A stretch of 9,709 bases of DNA from JBGTKH01 sp041744735 (GCA_041744735.1 JBGTKH010000495.1:1-9709), one strand, 5' to 3'. Shown: positions 1-6,463, counted from the first letter of the stretch. A program made the numbers and translations. Notes: generated by a model not told the origin, from the sequence alone.

Positions 1-384
1 CTCGCTGCCGGCCAGCGGATGACTGCCGACAAAAGCCACACCGTCGCGCAGTTCGCCATCCAGCGCCGCGACGATCGATGCTTTGGTGCTCCCCGCGTCC
101 GTGAGTAACGCGCCGGCCGGACAATGCTCGGCCGCCTGCCGCACTTGCTCGACGATCTTCTCGACCGGCGTGCAAACCACCACCAATTCCGCCTCGGCCA
201 CGCCACGCGGCAGATTGGTGGTCGTCTCCGTCACCGCCCCATGCTGCTTCGCCTTCCGCAAACTGGCCGCCCGTCGTCCGACTCCCACCACGGTCCGCGC
301 TAACCCACGCTCGCGCATTCCCAATCCGATCGATCCTCCGATCAACCCGACACCTACAATCGCTACTGTGTCCCACTCTTTCAT
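1..384 (-). CDS. tyrA: Prephenate dehydrogenase, N-terminal part (cut by window edge)
   Basis: This gene encodes the NAD(P)-dependent dehydrogenase that oxidises and decarboxylates prephenate to 4-hydroxyphenylpyruvate in cytoplasmic tyrosine biosynthesis. The first 128 residues are in the window. The chain opens with MKEWDTVAIVGVGLIGGSIG, a Rossmann dinucleotide-binding loop with glycines 11, 13 and 16. A hydrophobic strand ending in VVVCTPV follows, then TDAGSTK at about 95-101 and SHPLAGSE at 121-128. In characterised family members the serine of the first of these motifs and the histidine of HPxAG lie in the active site; here they would be Ser99 and His122. The ATG at 384 is used because an ATG ten bases upstream is out of frame. 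I see no clear Shine-Dalgarno sequence. The gene is divergent from the antitoxin gene at 549, with about 160 bases between them. The catalytic C-terminal domain lies outside the window. A close relative such as arogenate dehydrogenase cannot be excluded. Confidence 0.93.
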   Translation of the reverse strand, partial: MKEWDTVAIVGVGLIGGSIGLGMRERGLARTVVGVGRRAASLRKAKQHGAVTETTTNLPRGVAEAELVVVCTPVEKIVEQVRQAAEHCPAGALLTDAGSTKASIVAALDGELRDGVAFVGSHPLAGSE

Positions 385-494
385 GTCCGTTCATTCGTCG
401 CTGTTTTAAAGAGCGGAATTTTACCAGATCGGCGGCCAGTTGGCGCGGGGCTAAGCGCAGCCCCATCCGACTATTATCGAACTCACGCTCGACG

Positions 495-500
495 TATAAT
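495..500 (+). promoter_or_regulatory. Possible -10 box for the toxin-antitoxin run
   Basis: A perfect TATAAT lies about 50 bases upstream of the antitoxin start, in the 164-base gap between two divergent genes. At the usual spacing the -35 region (about 472-477) reads TATTAT, a poor match to TTGACA, so this promoter would be weak or activator-dependent if real. A GAGGA at 535-539 is a plausible ribosome binding site for the ATG at 549. I found no clear operator palindrome for autoregulation. Confidence 0.35.
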
Positions 501-548
501 TGTTGATTCCAGCGAATAGTTGGTGGCGGCCCTCGAGGACGACGACCG

Positions 549-782
549 ATGTCAACTTCAGTCAGCATTGACGAAGCACAGAGAAAACTCCGGGAGATTA
601 TCGCCAAGCTTTCCCCGGATGACGAAGTGGTGATTATGGAGAATCAGCAACCGGTTGCAAGATTAATTGCCGGGAGGGCCATTGTGCGTCAGCGTCCTGG
701 GCCAGGGTTATGCAAAGGAATGCTCACTATCGTCGCCGATGATGAGGAGCACTTGAACGATTTTAGCGAGTACATGCCGTGA
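549..782 (+). CDS. Type II antitoxin, Phd/YefM-like
   Basis: This small 77-residue protein has the architecture of Phd/YefM-type antitoxins, which bind their own promoter with the N-terminal half and wrap the toxin with the C-terminal half. The N-terminus (SVSIDEAQRKLREIIAKL) resembles the 'act/ea...L..ll..v..G' start of the family. Residues about 25-40 (DEVVIMENQQPVARLIAG) match the 'e.v.Itr.gkpvA.Lv' core. The C-terminus DDEEHLNDFSEYM is the acidic tail often seen in antitoxins paired with PIN toxins. The next gene overlaps it by four bases (GTGA), so the two are probably translationally coupled. Autoregulation is expected from the family but is not shown by a visible operator. Calling it an antitoxin rests on sequence pattern plus the adjacent PIN-domain gene. 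Confidence 0.87.
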   Translation: MSTSVSIDEAQRKLREIIAKLSPDDEVVIMENQQPVARLIAGRAIVRQRPGPGLCKGMLTIVADDEEHLNDFSEYMP

Positions 783-1171
783 ACTTGCTGCTGGACACGC
801 TTGCGTTGCTGTGGTACGTGCTGGACGATCCCCAATTGAGCGCGGCAGCACAAGCGGCGATCTTGGACCCAGCGAACGAAGTCTACCTTAGCCCTGCCTC
901 GTACTGGGAATTGGCTATCAAAATCAGCATCGGAAAACTGACGGTCCAACAACCGTTCGAAGACTTTCTGGATGCTTGTGAGCACAGATATCGGTTCCGT
1001 TTGCTGCCCATCGTTGCACGCCACGCAGTGCAAGTATCGACGCTTCCCTTTCCGCCAAACCATCGTGATCCCTTCGACCGGTTAATTATCGCGCAAGCCT
1101 TGGCTGAGCAGATGTCGGTTGTAAGCGGCGACGTCCGCTTTGATGGTTATGGCTTGTCCAGAATCTGGTAA
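779..1171 (+). CDS. vapC: VapC-like PIN-domain ribonuclease toxin
   Basis: This 130-residue protein has the normal length and layout of VapC-family PIN-domain toxins, which are Mg-dependent endoribonucleases held inactive by the antitoxin. The start is GTG at 779, inside the antitoxin stop. It opens MNLLLDTLALLWYVLDDPQL, giving the first acidic residue Asp6. SPASYWELAIKISIGKL follows with Glu44. HRDPFDRLIIAQAL carries Asp97 and Asp100, and VVSGDVRFDGYG carries Asp118 and Asp122, so the acidic active-site set appears complete. One oddity is that the usual LLLDTHALLW signature has leucine at position 8 where relatives commonly have histidine. The stop is five bases before the next ATG. The domain call is secure; RNA target and activity are not visible from sequence. 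Confidence 0.92.
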   Translation: MNLLLDTLALLWYVLDDPQLSAAAQAAILDPANEVYLSPASYWELAIKISIGKLTVQQPFEDFLDACEHRYRFRLLPIVARHAVQVSTLPFPPNHRDPFDRLIIAQALAEQMSVVSGDVRFDGYGLSRIW

Positions 1172-1176
1172 GAACC

Positions 1177-2217
1177 ATGGCCCGTATCAGCATCAAGCAA
1201 CTGATTCAACTTTGCCGCCGCGTGGGCACTTCGTTGCATGCGGGCGTTGATATGCGGCGGGTTTGGGAGACCGAAGCGAACCGCGGGACTCCTGGGCATC
1301 GGCACCGGATGGACGATATTCGTCTGCGCGTCAATGCGGGAGACGCTTTGGCCGATGCGTTTGTGGGAAGTAATGGTTACTTTCCACCGCTGGTGTGCGA
1401 GTTGGTCGACGTGGGCGAACGGACCGGGAAGCTGGACGAAGTATTCAACCGGCTGGCCGAACATTATGACCACGTGCTCGACCTGCGCCGCAATTTTCTG
1501 ATCGGCATCGCCTGGCCGCTGATCGAGTTGACGATGGGGATACTGATCGTCGGATTTCTGATTTGGATTCTGGGGGCGCTGGGAGCCAGCTACAACGACG
1601 AGCCTGTGGGCATCTTCGGCCTCTCCGGTACGTCAGGCTTGATCACGTACATGATGATCGTGGGCACCGTCGTGGGTTTAATCGCGCTGGCGGTCGCCGC
1701 CGTGAACAAGGGATGGATCGACATCGGACCGGTGGTGCGAGTGTTGATGAACGTGCCGGCGATTGGTCCGGCACTGCAAACGATGGCTTTGGCGCGACTG
1801 ACGTGGTCGCTGGCGATGGCCACCGATTCCGGCATCGACGCGCAAAAGTCGGTGGAACTGGCGATCCGCAGCGCGCAGAATCCATTCTACTCATCTGGAT
1901 TGGACCGCATCGGACAGGTCATCTCGCGCGGGGGTGAAATCCACGAGGCGTTTCGCGCCACGCATGCTTACCCCGATGAATTCCTGAACACAGTCGAGAC
2001 CGGCGAGCACTCCGGGCGGCTCAGCGAAACGATGCTGGTGTTGTCGAGAGATTACGAGCAGCGGGCCAAGATCTACTTTCGCGTGCTGACCGTCGTGGCC
2101 GGCGTGGCCGTGTTCTTGGTCGTGGCCGCGCTGATGATCGCCATGATCTTCTATCTCTTCATATCTCTGTACATGAGACCGATCAACGACGCCCTGAATG
2201 GATTCCAGCCGCAATGA
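1177..2217 (+). CDS. Type II secretion system F (GspF/PilC-like) inner-membrane protein
   Basis: This 346-residue protein has the duplicated T2SF domain of GspF/PilC proteins, the inner-membrane platform on which type II secretion or type IV pilus machines assemble pseudopilins. The first copy spans about residues 8-130, with an early 'LCRRVGTSLHAGVDM' helix and the hallmark VGERTGKL at 79-86. The second spans about 205-330, with LTWSLAMATDSGIDAQKSVE and TGEHSGRL at 275-282. Predicted membrane segments lie near 107-136, 154-176 and 303-332, the usual three. The length is somewhat short for GspF (about 400), because the N-terminal extension before the first domain is missing. The ATG at 1177 lies five bases after the vapC stop. 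No ATPase, pseudopilin or secretin gene is present in this window, so the partners must be elsewhere. The gene ends before a large inverted repeat that may stop transcription. Confidence 0.93.
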   Translation: MARISIKQLIQLCRRVGTSLHAGVDMRRVWETEANRGTPGHRHRMDDIRLRVNAGDALADAFVGSNGYFPPLVCELVDVGERTGKLDEVFNRLAEHYDHVLDLRRNFLIGIAWPLIELTMGILIVGFLIWILGALGASYNDEPVGIFGLSGTSGLITYMMIVGTVVGLIALAVAAVNKGWIDIGPVVRVLMNVPAIGPALQTMALARLTWSLAMATDSGIDAQKSVELAIRSAQNPFYSSGLDRIGQVISRGGEIHEAFRATHAYPDEFLNTVETGEHSGRLSETMLVLSRDYEQRAKIYFRVLTVVAGVAVFLVVAALMIAMIFYLFISLYMRPINDALNGFQPQ

Positions 2218-2260
2218 TGCAGGCCCGACTCGCCAGCGTTTAACAGCCTCCGGTATCACG

Positions 2261-2344
2261 TCGTTTAACCGCAAGCCGTAGGCGTGCGCTTCTGCGTAAA
2301 GAAACGAGTACCGTCGCGCACGCCTACGGCTTGCGGTTAAACGA
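2261..2344. repeat. Large palindromic repeat: 29-base perfect inverted arms, 26-base loop
   Basis: The arms at 2261-2289 and 2316-2344 are exact reverse complements over 29 bases and enclose 26 bases that do not pair. The left arm contains AACCGCAAGCCGTAGGCGTG. From memory, this sequence recurs in planctomycete intergenic regions, which suggests a REP/MITE-like dispersed element; I could not search for copies. It lies between the 3' ends of convergent coding sequences, where the hairpin could also act as a transcription barrier for both. No T-tract follows either side, so it is not a textbook intrinsic terminator. Its right edge abuts the broken end of a beta-propeller remnant. Confidence 0.9.
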
Positions 2345-2569
2345 GTTAGGCGGGCCGGTTTCAAAGTCCAAGCACCGCAGCCGCTGCTAGGCCCAATACA
2401 CGTGCCCGTCGTGTATCACGGGGCTGCACACTTTCGAGGCGTACGGCTGCTGCCAGTCTTTCGTCGCGCCTTGCAGCGTGATCTTCAACTTACAAATTGC
2501 ATCTTGGTTGTAGCCCGACGTGATTAGCACGTAGCTTTCAAACACAGCCTGTCGTCGGTTAGTCTTCAT
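2345..2569 (-). pseudogene. Remnant of a PQQ-type beta-propeller (BamB-like) protein gene
   Basis: Reading the minus strand from 2569, the frame gives AVFESYVLITSGYNQDAIC, then KVCSPVIHDGHVYWA, then an amber stop at 2389-2387. The same frame continues after the stop as QRLRCLDFETG, to about 2354. Both sides of the stop match the repeat pattern of exported PQQ-like beta-propeller proteins: 'SPV.hDGh.Yw' followed within about ten residues by '.CLd..TG'. The intact protein at 7923-9203 has the same pair (VCSPVYHDGYLYWV and NCLNAATG). The homology therefore spans an in-frame stop and is cut off at the inverted repeat. On the other side it begins just after the stop codon of the zinc-ribbon gene. 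The piece covers only about 60-70 residues of a family usually around 400 long. It is best read as a degraded fragment, although a short expressed peptide from the ATG at 2569 cannot be excluded. Confidence 0.8.
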
Positions 2570-3743
2570 CCGCCGATTCCACCACGGACACGTTGGCCCA
2601 GTACCAGGCCAATAGTCCGAGCATGCGGAAGTAGATTAGCAGCAGCGCGATCAGTACTAGGTTCGCCGGTAATATCAACCAGTAGCCGCCGAAGATTTGG
2701 GCCAGCAGCGCTAAGAGACCGACCAGCATCAATGCGGCCGAACCCGCGTAAAACAGCCGCCAAGCACGAGTTGCCTCGCGCAGGCTGCGCCAGATGATTT
2801 CCGAGTATGGCGTGATGAACGAACCGGCTTCGAGCATCGACAGCAGCGTGATCGGAAAAATCGCCGCCAGACTCACGGGCGCGGCGCACCAACTGAGCCA
2901 ACTGGGTAGCCCGATCACATCCAGCACAACGGCGACGCCCAATCCCGGCAGCAGCCCTAAGAAGCAACTGGTCCAAATGTACAACGATTCAATGAACCAT
3001 TCGGCAAAGGCCGGCTGAGGCCAACTCTCGACCCGTTGGCTGCCGTTGGAAGTGTCGCGGACGATCGCCAGGAACACGGTCGACGCAGCGACGGCGAGCA
3101 AGCCACCGAACACAACGGCAGCCATCGTAAACACCATGCTGGCAACCATCAGCAAGCCCGCGCTGCGAAACTCGATTGCCTTGATGACCAGAATCATTTC
3201 GAGTGACAGCGCCATCGACATACCGATGCCGCGAACGATCACATCCAACTCGGTCATAATTTGAAACACGTGCACGGGCTGCGGAATCGGCGGCAACATC
3301 GGCCGCTCGGGCTGCGAATCCAACAACCGGGTGCGGCCTTGAGCCACGTCTACCGGATCGGGCTGCATCGGCGGTCTCGAGGTTTTCGGTAACTCCGACC
3401 ACGGTTCGTCGCCGGCCAGCGAATCGATGTGCGCCGCAGAAACCGCGGGCTCTAACGTCAGCCGCTCGACCGGATCGCTCAATTTGAAGTCGTCTTCCTC
3501 GTCGTCAGCATCATCGGACGGCCGGATCTGCTGCTCGATCGCCGGTTGCGTCGCTGGTGAGTCGAGACGATCCCGTCCCGGAAACTGCGATGACGCCAGC
3601 GACTCTTCTGGCGCCGGTACCACGACCGCGGCCGTGCACTTGGGACACTTGCATTTCGTACCGGCCTGGCTGCGCAGCGTTTTAATGCGCCCGCCACAAC
3701 TCGGACAATTGAAAACCAGCGGTGAATCACTGGAAGTCGTCAA
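2559..3743 (-). CDS. Zinc-ribbon multi-pass membrane protein, function unknown
   Basis: I do not recognise a named family. With the TTG start at 3743 the protein is 394 residues. The N-terminus is a short zinc-ribbon-like module: VFNCPSCGGRI (Cys13, Cys16), then KCKCPKC (Cys31, Cys33, Cys36). A long polar, acidic and proline-rich linker of about 45-155 includes the run DDADDEEDD. A hydrophobic C-terminal part has about six candidate membrane segments near 170-190, 197-228, 254-276, 282-303, 333-352 and 355-382. Zinc ribbon, disordered linker and membrane domain are a common planctomycete arrangement. The frame stays open to an ATG at 3962, but that would overlap the next gene by 145 bases and add arginine-rich sequence of non-coding appearance. 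No in-frame ATG lies closer, so TTG with a weak GAGAG upstream is the likelier start. The C-terminus ESADED overlaps the remnant ORF by eleven bases. Confidence 0.8.
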   Translation of the reverse strand: MTTSSDSPLVFNCPSCGGRIKTLRSQAGTKCKCPKCTAAVVVPAPEESLASSQFPGRDRLDSPATQPAIEQQIRPSDDADDEEDDFKLSDPVERLTLEPAVSAAHIDSLAGDEPWSELPKTSRPPMQPDPVDVAQGRTRLLDSQPERPMLPPIPQPVHVFQIMTELDVIVRGIGMSMALSLEMILVIKAIEFRSAGLLMVASMVFTMAAVVFGGLLAVAASTVFLAIVRDTSNGSQRVESWPQPAFAEWFIESLYIWTSCFLGLLPGLGVAVVLDVIGLPSWLSWCAAPVSLAAIFPITLLSMLEAGSFITPYSEIIWRSLREATRAWRLFYAGSAALMLVGLLALLAQIFGGYWLILPANLVLIALLLIYFRMLGLLAWYWANVSVVESADED

Positions 3744-3817
3744 GGCATGACTCTCATGTTTGTGCGATGTCCCGCCGGTCCTGCAAATGCGACATTCGAT
3801 GAGACCATGCGGAACGG

Positions 3818-4798
3818 CTATGCTGCCAGCCTGTGCACAGGCCAATTGAATACCGGACAACGGTCGTGAATCAACCGCAATTCCCACTTGGCTACGCCGA
3901 CTCCGGCGATTCGGTTTCCCACCGCGTACTGCAGCGTGATCGTGTCCATGTTGGGCTGCCAAAAGCCACTCGCAACAATCGCGAACGCATGACCTGTAGC
4001 AAACTGTTCAACGGCCGGACGTAGATGTTCGTTGCGCGCAACGTACAGATATCTTTCGCCTTCCTTTAGTTCGATAAGACCTGGAGAGTCCGGCACTTCG
4101 TTTACATGGACCGCCGATAGCGGTTGCGGTGTTGTTGTAACTTTATCGATCAGGGACACGTCCAAGTCAGTAAGCTGCGACTGGTCGCTCTTTTTCATGA
4201 AACGAGATTTGCGAAGGTACAGGGCGCCTAGTCGCAAATCTTGGGGAGACAACTGTTGCGCGATGTCAAGGGCCAACCTTTCGTACTGGTCGCTAAGTCC
4301 GGGATCGAGAAGGATATCGTCGATGGATACGCCGTAACGGTATTTCAGCCGCACCAAAGCAAACTCGACGACGTGCGCAAACTGTGGAACAATGCTCGGA
4401 TGTGGCTCGCTCTTCAATGTCGGCGAAAGACAGATTCCCTGCTTCGCGTAACGTTGCTTGTTTTTACGAATATTGAGAAGTCGCCGATTGAGGATCGCAT
4501 CGGGAAAGTCCAAACCAAGTTCCCGGCAGCGTTGACAGAAGTCGCGCTGCAGTTGTCGATTCCAAAGAAGCGCGTCGGGTGACGCTCCGTCGCGAACCTG
4601 CTCAAAGACTTGCCATACAACGCGATCGTGGTCGTATGGGAACTCCGACCCACTCACCGGGCTCGCTGTCTGCTCGCTGGCACGATGAATCTCGGCAGTC
4701 GTTTCCAGAAGCCCAAATCCGCCGAATCTGCTGGACTTGACAGGCCGCATCTTGGTGCCCAAGACTTGGCTGATTGCAAATTGGTTTATCTGGCTCAT
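3818..4798 (-). CDS. Conserved protein with C-terminal degenerate GIY-YIG-like domain
   Basis: This 326-residue soluble protein is not a family I can name. Residues about 50-200 look helical and include RYGVSIDDILLDPGLSDQYE and LGALYLRKSRFMKK. The last 90 residues fit the GIY-YIG nuclease pattern: PGLIELKEGERYLYVARNEHL at about 239-259 in place of 'pGiY.l....lYvGkt.nL', and WELRLIHDRCPVFNW at about 305-319, which keeps the family's 'E..LI....P.fN' ending with Glu306 and Asn318. The position of the catalytic arginine, ten residues after the Tyr of 'YVA', is Ala262. The Tyr of GIY is Ile242 and the Gly of YIG is Ala254. The fold may therefore serve binding rather than cleavage. The ATG at 4798 is set by a strong AAGGAGGA. 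The gene follows the 141-residue gene by 20 bases. The domain call is an inference from motifs. Confidence 0.7.
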   Translation of the reverse strand: MSQINQFAISQVLGTKMRPVKSSRFGGFGLLETTAEIHRASEQTASPVSGSEFPYDHDRVVWQVFEQVRDGASPDALLWNRQLQRDFCQRCRELGLDFPDAILNRRLLNIRKNKQRYAKQGICLSPTLKSEPHPSIVPQFAHVVEFALVRLKYRYGVSIDDILLDPGLSDQYERLALDIAQQLSPQDLRLGALYLRKSRFMKKSDQSQLTDLDVSLIDKVTTTPQPLSAVHVNEVPDSPGLIELKEGERYLYVARNEHLRPAVEQFATGHAFAIVASGFWQPNMDTITLQYAVGNRIAGVGVAKWELRLIHDRCPVFNWPVHRLAA

Positions 4799-4805
4799 GC
4801 ACAAA

Positions 4806-4813
4806 TCCTCCTT
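4806..4813 (-). promoter_or_regulatory. Strong ribosome binding site deciding the 4798 start
   Basis: On the minus strand AAGGAGGA stands seven bases before the ATG at 4798. The in-frame TTG two codons earlier (4804) would sit almost on the site and is unlikely to be used. A near-consensus site like this stands out among genes here that mostly have weak ones. Confidence 0.8.
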
Positions 4814-4818
4814 GCGAG

Positions 4819-5244
4819 TTATTGTATACCTCGGTAATCGGTGATTTCATGAAACACGCTGTTAATCACCAGTCCGACGGCGGCCTGGTTCGTTTCCCTG
4901 CCAAGCCGTTTTAAAAACCGCAGCAAATTGGTCAGTTTGCCTCGGTCATCCAAATCTGCACGTCTGACATACGATTCTATCAAAATCGGCTTGTCGTGCA
5001 GGATTTTTCCATCGGCCGTCTTGTAAATGCCTGCAAATGTGAAGAATGCCGTGGCACCTCCAAACAACTCCGCACACAACTCCATCGCAGCATTGGCCCA
5101 CATCTCCTGATCCATCATAGGTTCCTCGTTGCGGTCGTGGCTTGGAATTATCAGCACAACCAAATCCTGTGTTGTACCAGCGTGAAGGACGGAGATGATT
5201 TCATCCAGTTCTGGGAACAAGGATTTCTGTCTTCTCTTAGCCAT
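4819..5244 (-). CDS. Conserved 141-residue protein of unknown function, first gene of a two-gene cassette
   Basis: I cannot assign a named family. The protein starts MAKRRQKSLFPELDEIISVL. It then has a hydrophobic strand LVVLIIPSHDRNEEPMMDQEMW (about 28-49), a compact LFGGATAFFTFAGIY (about 60-74), KILHDKPILIESYV (about 80-93), and ends with LGRETNQAAVGLVINSVFHE (about 114-133). The alternating strands and helices, small size and no membrane segment suggest a globular alpha/beta protein. His36, Asp37, Glu90, Glu117 and the C-terminal His132-Glu133 are candidate functional polar residues, but this is a guess. From memory, similar small proteins with a GGATAF-like core occur in scattered bacteria as uncharacterised genes. 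The ATG at 5244 has AGGGGA eight bases upstream. The next gene begins 20 bases after its TAA stop, so they are probably co-transcribed and may work together. Confidence 0.75.
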   Translation of the reverse strand: MAKRRQKSLFPELDEIISVLHAGTTQDLVVLIIPSHDRNEEPMMDQEMWANAAMELCAELFGGATAFFTFAGIYKTADGKILHDKPILIESYVRRADLDDRGKLTNLLRFLKRLGRETNQAAVGLVINSVFHEITDYRGIQ

Positions 5245-5331
5245 CCAAAGATTCCCCTAACTGTCCGCCACTGCCTTTGAATTGGAACCGATGTGCCAAG
5301 CTATCTCGGCGGCCTAGGATCGAAATCGACA

Positions 5332-6306
5332 TCAAACATCGCACACTCGGACCGCTTCGCGCAGGCCTTCGAGCGGGTCGCGGGTGGGGATGAATTCGTG
5401 GCCGACGTAGCCTTTGTAGCCGATTTCCGTCAGAGCTTTCAGCACGGGCGGGTAGTTGATTTCTTGCGACAGGTCCAATTCGCCGCGGCCGGGGTTGCCG
5501 GCGGTGTGGACGTGATTGATGGCTTCTCCGCACTGACGGATGCGGCGGATCAGGTCGCCGTCCATGATCTGCACGTGATAGATGTCGAACAGCAGGCCAA
5601 AGCGCGGCGATCCGACTTGGTTGATGATCTCCAGGCAGTAGTCGATGTGGTCGCCTTGATAGCCGGGGTGGCCTTTCATCGGGTGGTCGCTGGCGCGTGT
5701 GTTCAACATCTCCAGCGATAGGTTCACCTTCTTCTGCTCCGCATAGCCCACGATCTTTTTGAAACCCGCCACACAGTGCTTGATGCCTTCTTCGGGCGAG
5801 ATTCGCTTACGATCAGGCGGCAACGTCGTGAGGTCGGGGTTGCCGCCGCCGGCCCAGTCGCCGGTCTCTTCCGCGTAACCCGTGAACGTGATCACGGTCT
5901 TGAAGCCGGCCTCGGCACAAGCGTCGATCGACTTGCGGATCAGTTCGAGGCACATCGGTTGGTAGCGCGGGTTGTTCATGCCTTGCATAAACAAGTGGCT
6001 GCGGGCAATCGCGCAGCTCAGGCCGTACTTCTTCAGCGTCGGCCAATCATCCGGGCCGACCAACTCGACGCTCTTGCAACCCAGTTGCTTGGCCACTTGG
6101 CAAGTTTGCTCGACGTTCCAATGTTTCTCAAAGCACCAATGCACGATCGAGTGACTCACGCGCCCCTGGGGCTGATATTCGCCCTCCGCCCGCTCGCCGG
6201 CCTCGGACGCACCATGAGCTAAAGCCAAAGCTCCCGCGGCTCCGGCGGCGTACTTCAAAAGATGACGGCGATTGAGGGCGGTTTCGGAAAGCAGTTGCTT
6301 GTTCAT
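5332..6306 (-). CDS. Tat-exported sugar isomerase/epimerase-like protein (hydroxypyruvate isomerase type)
   Basis: This 324-residue protein belongs to the TIM-barrel sugar phosphate isomerase/epimerase (AP endonuclease 2-like) superfamily and most resembles hydroxypyruvate isomerases, which interconvert hydroxypyruvate and tartronate semialdehyde. The N-terminus LNRRHLLKYAAGAAGALALA (11-30) is a twin-arginine signal, Arg13-Arg14, pointing to export after folding. Candidate metal ligands fall in the expected order: Glu199 in NLSLEMLN, Asp241 in LLFDIYH, His267 in NHVHTAGNPGRGELD, and Glu304 in YVGHEFIPT. The length is about 60 residues over cytoplasmic Hyi because of the signal and linker. Exported members of this superfamily are abundant in planctomycetes and their substrates are mostly unproven, so the enzymatic label is family-level only. 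It is separated from the downstream cassette by 87 bases and appears to be its own unit. The ATG at 6306 gives a well-placed Tat signal. Confidence 0.9.
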   Translation of the reverse strand: MNKQLLSETALNRRHLLKYAAGAAGALALAHGASEAGERAEGEYQPQGRVSHSIVHWCFEKHWNVEQTCQVAKQLGCKSVELVGPDDWPTLKKYGLSCAIARSHLFMQGMNNPRYQPMCLELIRKSIDACAEAGFKTVITFTGYAEETGDWAGGGNPDLTTLPPDRKRISPEEGIKHCVAGFKKIVGYAEQKKVNLSLEMLNTRASDHPMKGHPGYQGDHIDYCLEIINQVGSPRFGLLFDIYHVQIMDGDLIRRIRQCGEAINHVHTAGNPGRGELDLSQEINYPPVLKALTEIGYKGYVGHEFIPTRDPLEGLREAVRVCDV

Positions 6307-6463
6307 GGCTACCTCATTGGCGAAGAAGTGCAGATTACGTGGAAAGGTGGGCGGAGATCAGCCCGCCGGACCGACACAGCGGCCTCCTAATACGGTAAGC
6401 GTCGCCGCGACCGTGCACAAGTATTGACGGCTCTCATCGTAACGCGGCATTGGCGCAACCAAC

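Noticed and set aside
689..1063. A 124-residue minus-strand open frame across the toxin-antitoxin genes
   Set aside because: It is antisense to two overlapping genes with strong family motifs and has no plausible domain.
1891..2364. A 157-residue minus-strand open frame crossing the 2261-2344 repeat
   Set aside because: It is antisense to the GspF-like gene and encodes His, Arg and Gln-rich sequence. Its start lies in the palindromic repeat.
4799..4804. Alternative TTG start two codons upstream of the 4798 ATG
   Set aside because: It would lie almost on the AAGGAGGA site, leaving too little spacing for initiation.
5245..5331. A possible RNA gene or riboswitch between the isomerase-like gene and the cassette
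   Set aside because: I saw only a Shine-Dalgarno-like AGGGGA and no convincing conserved structure in this 87-base gap.
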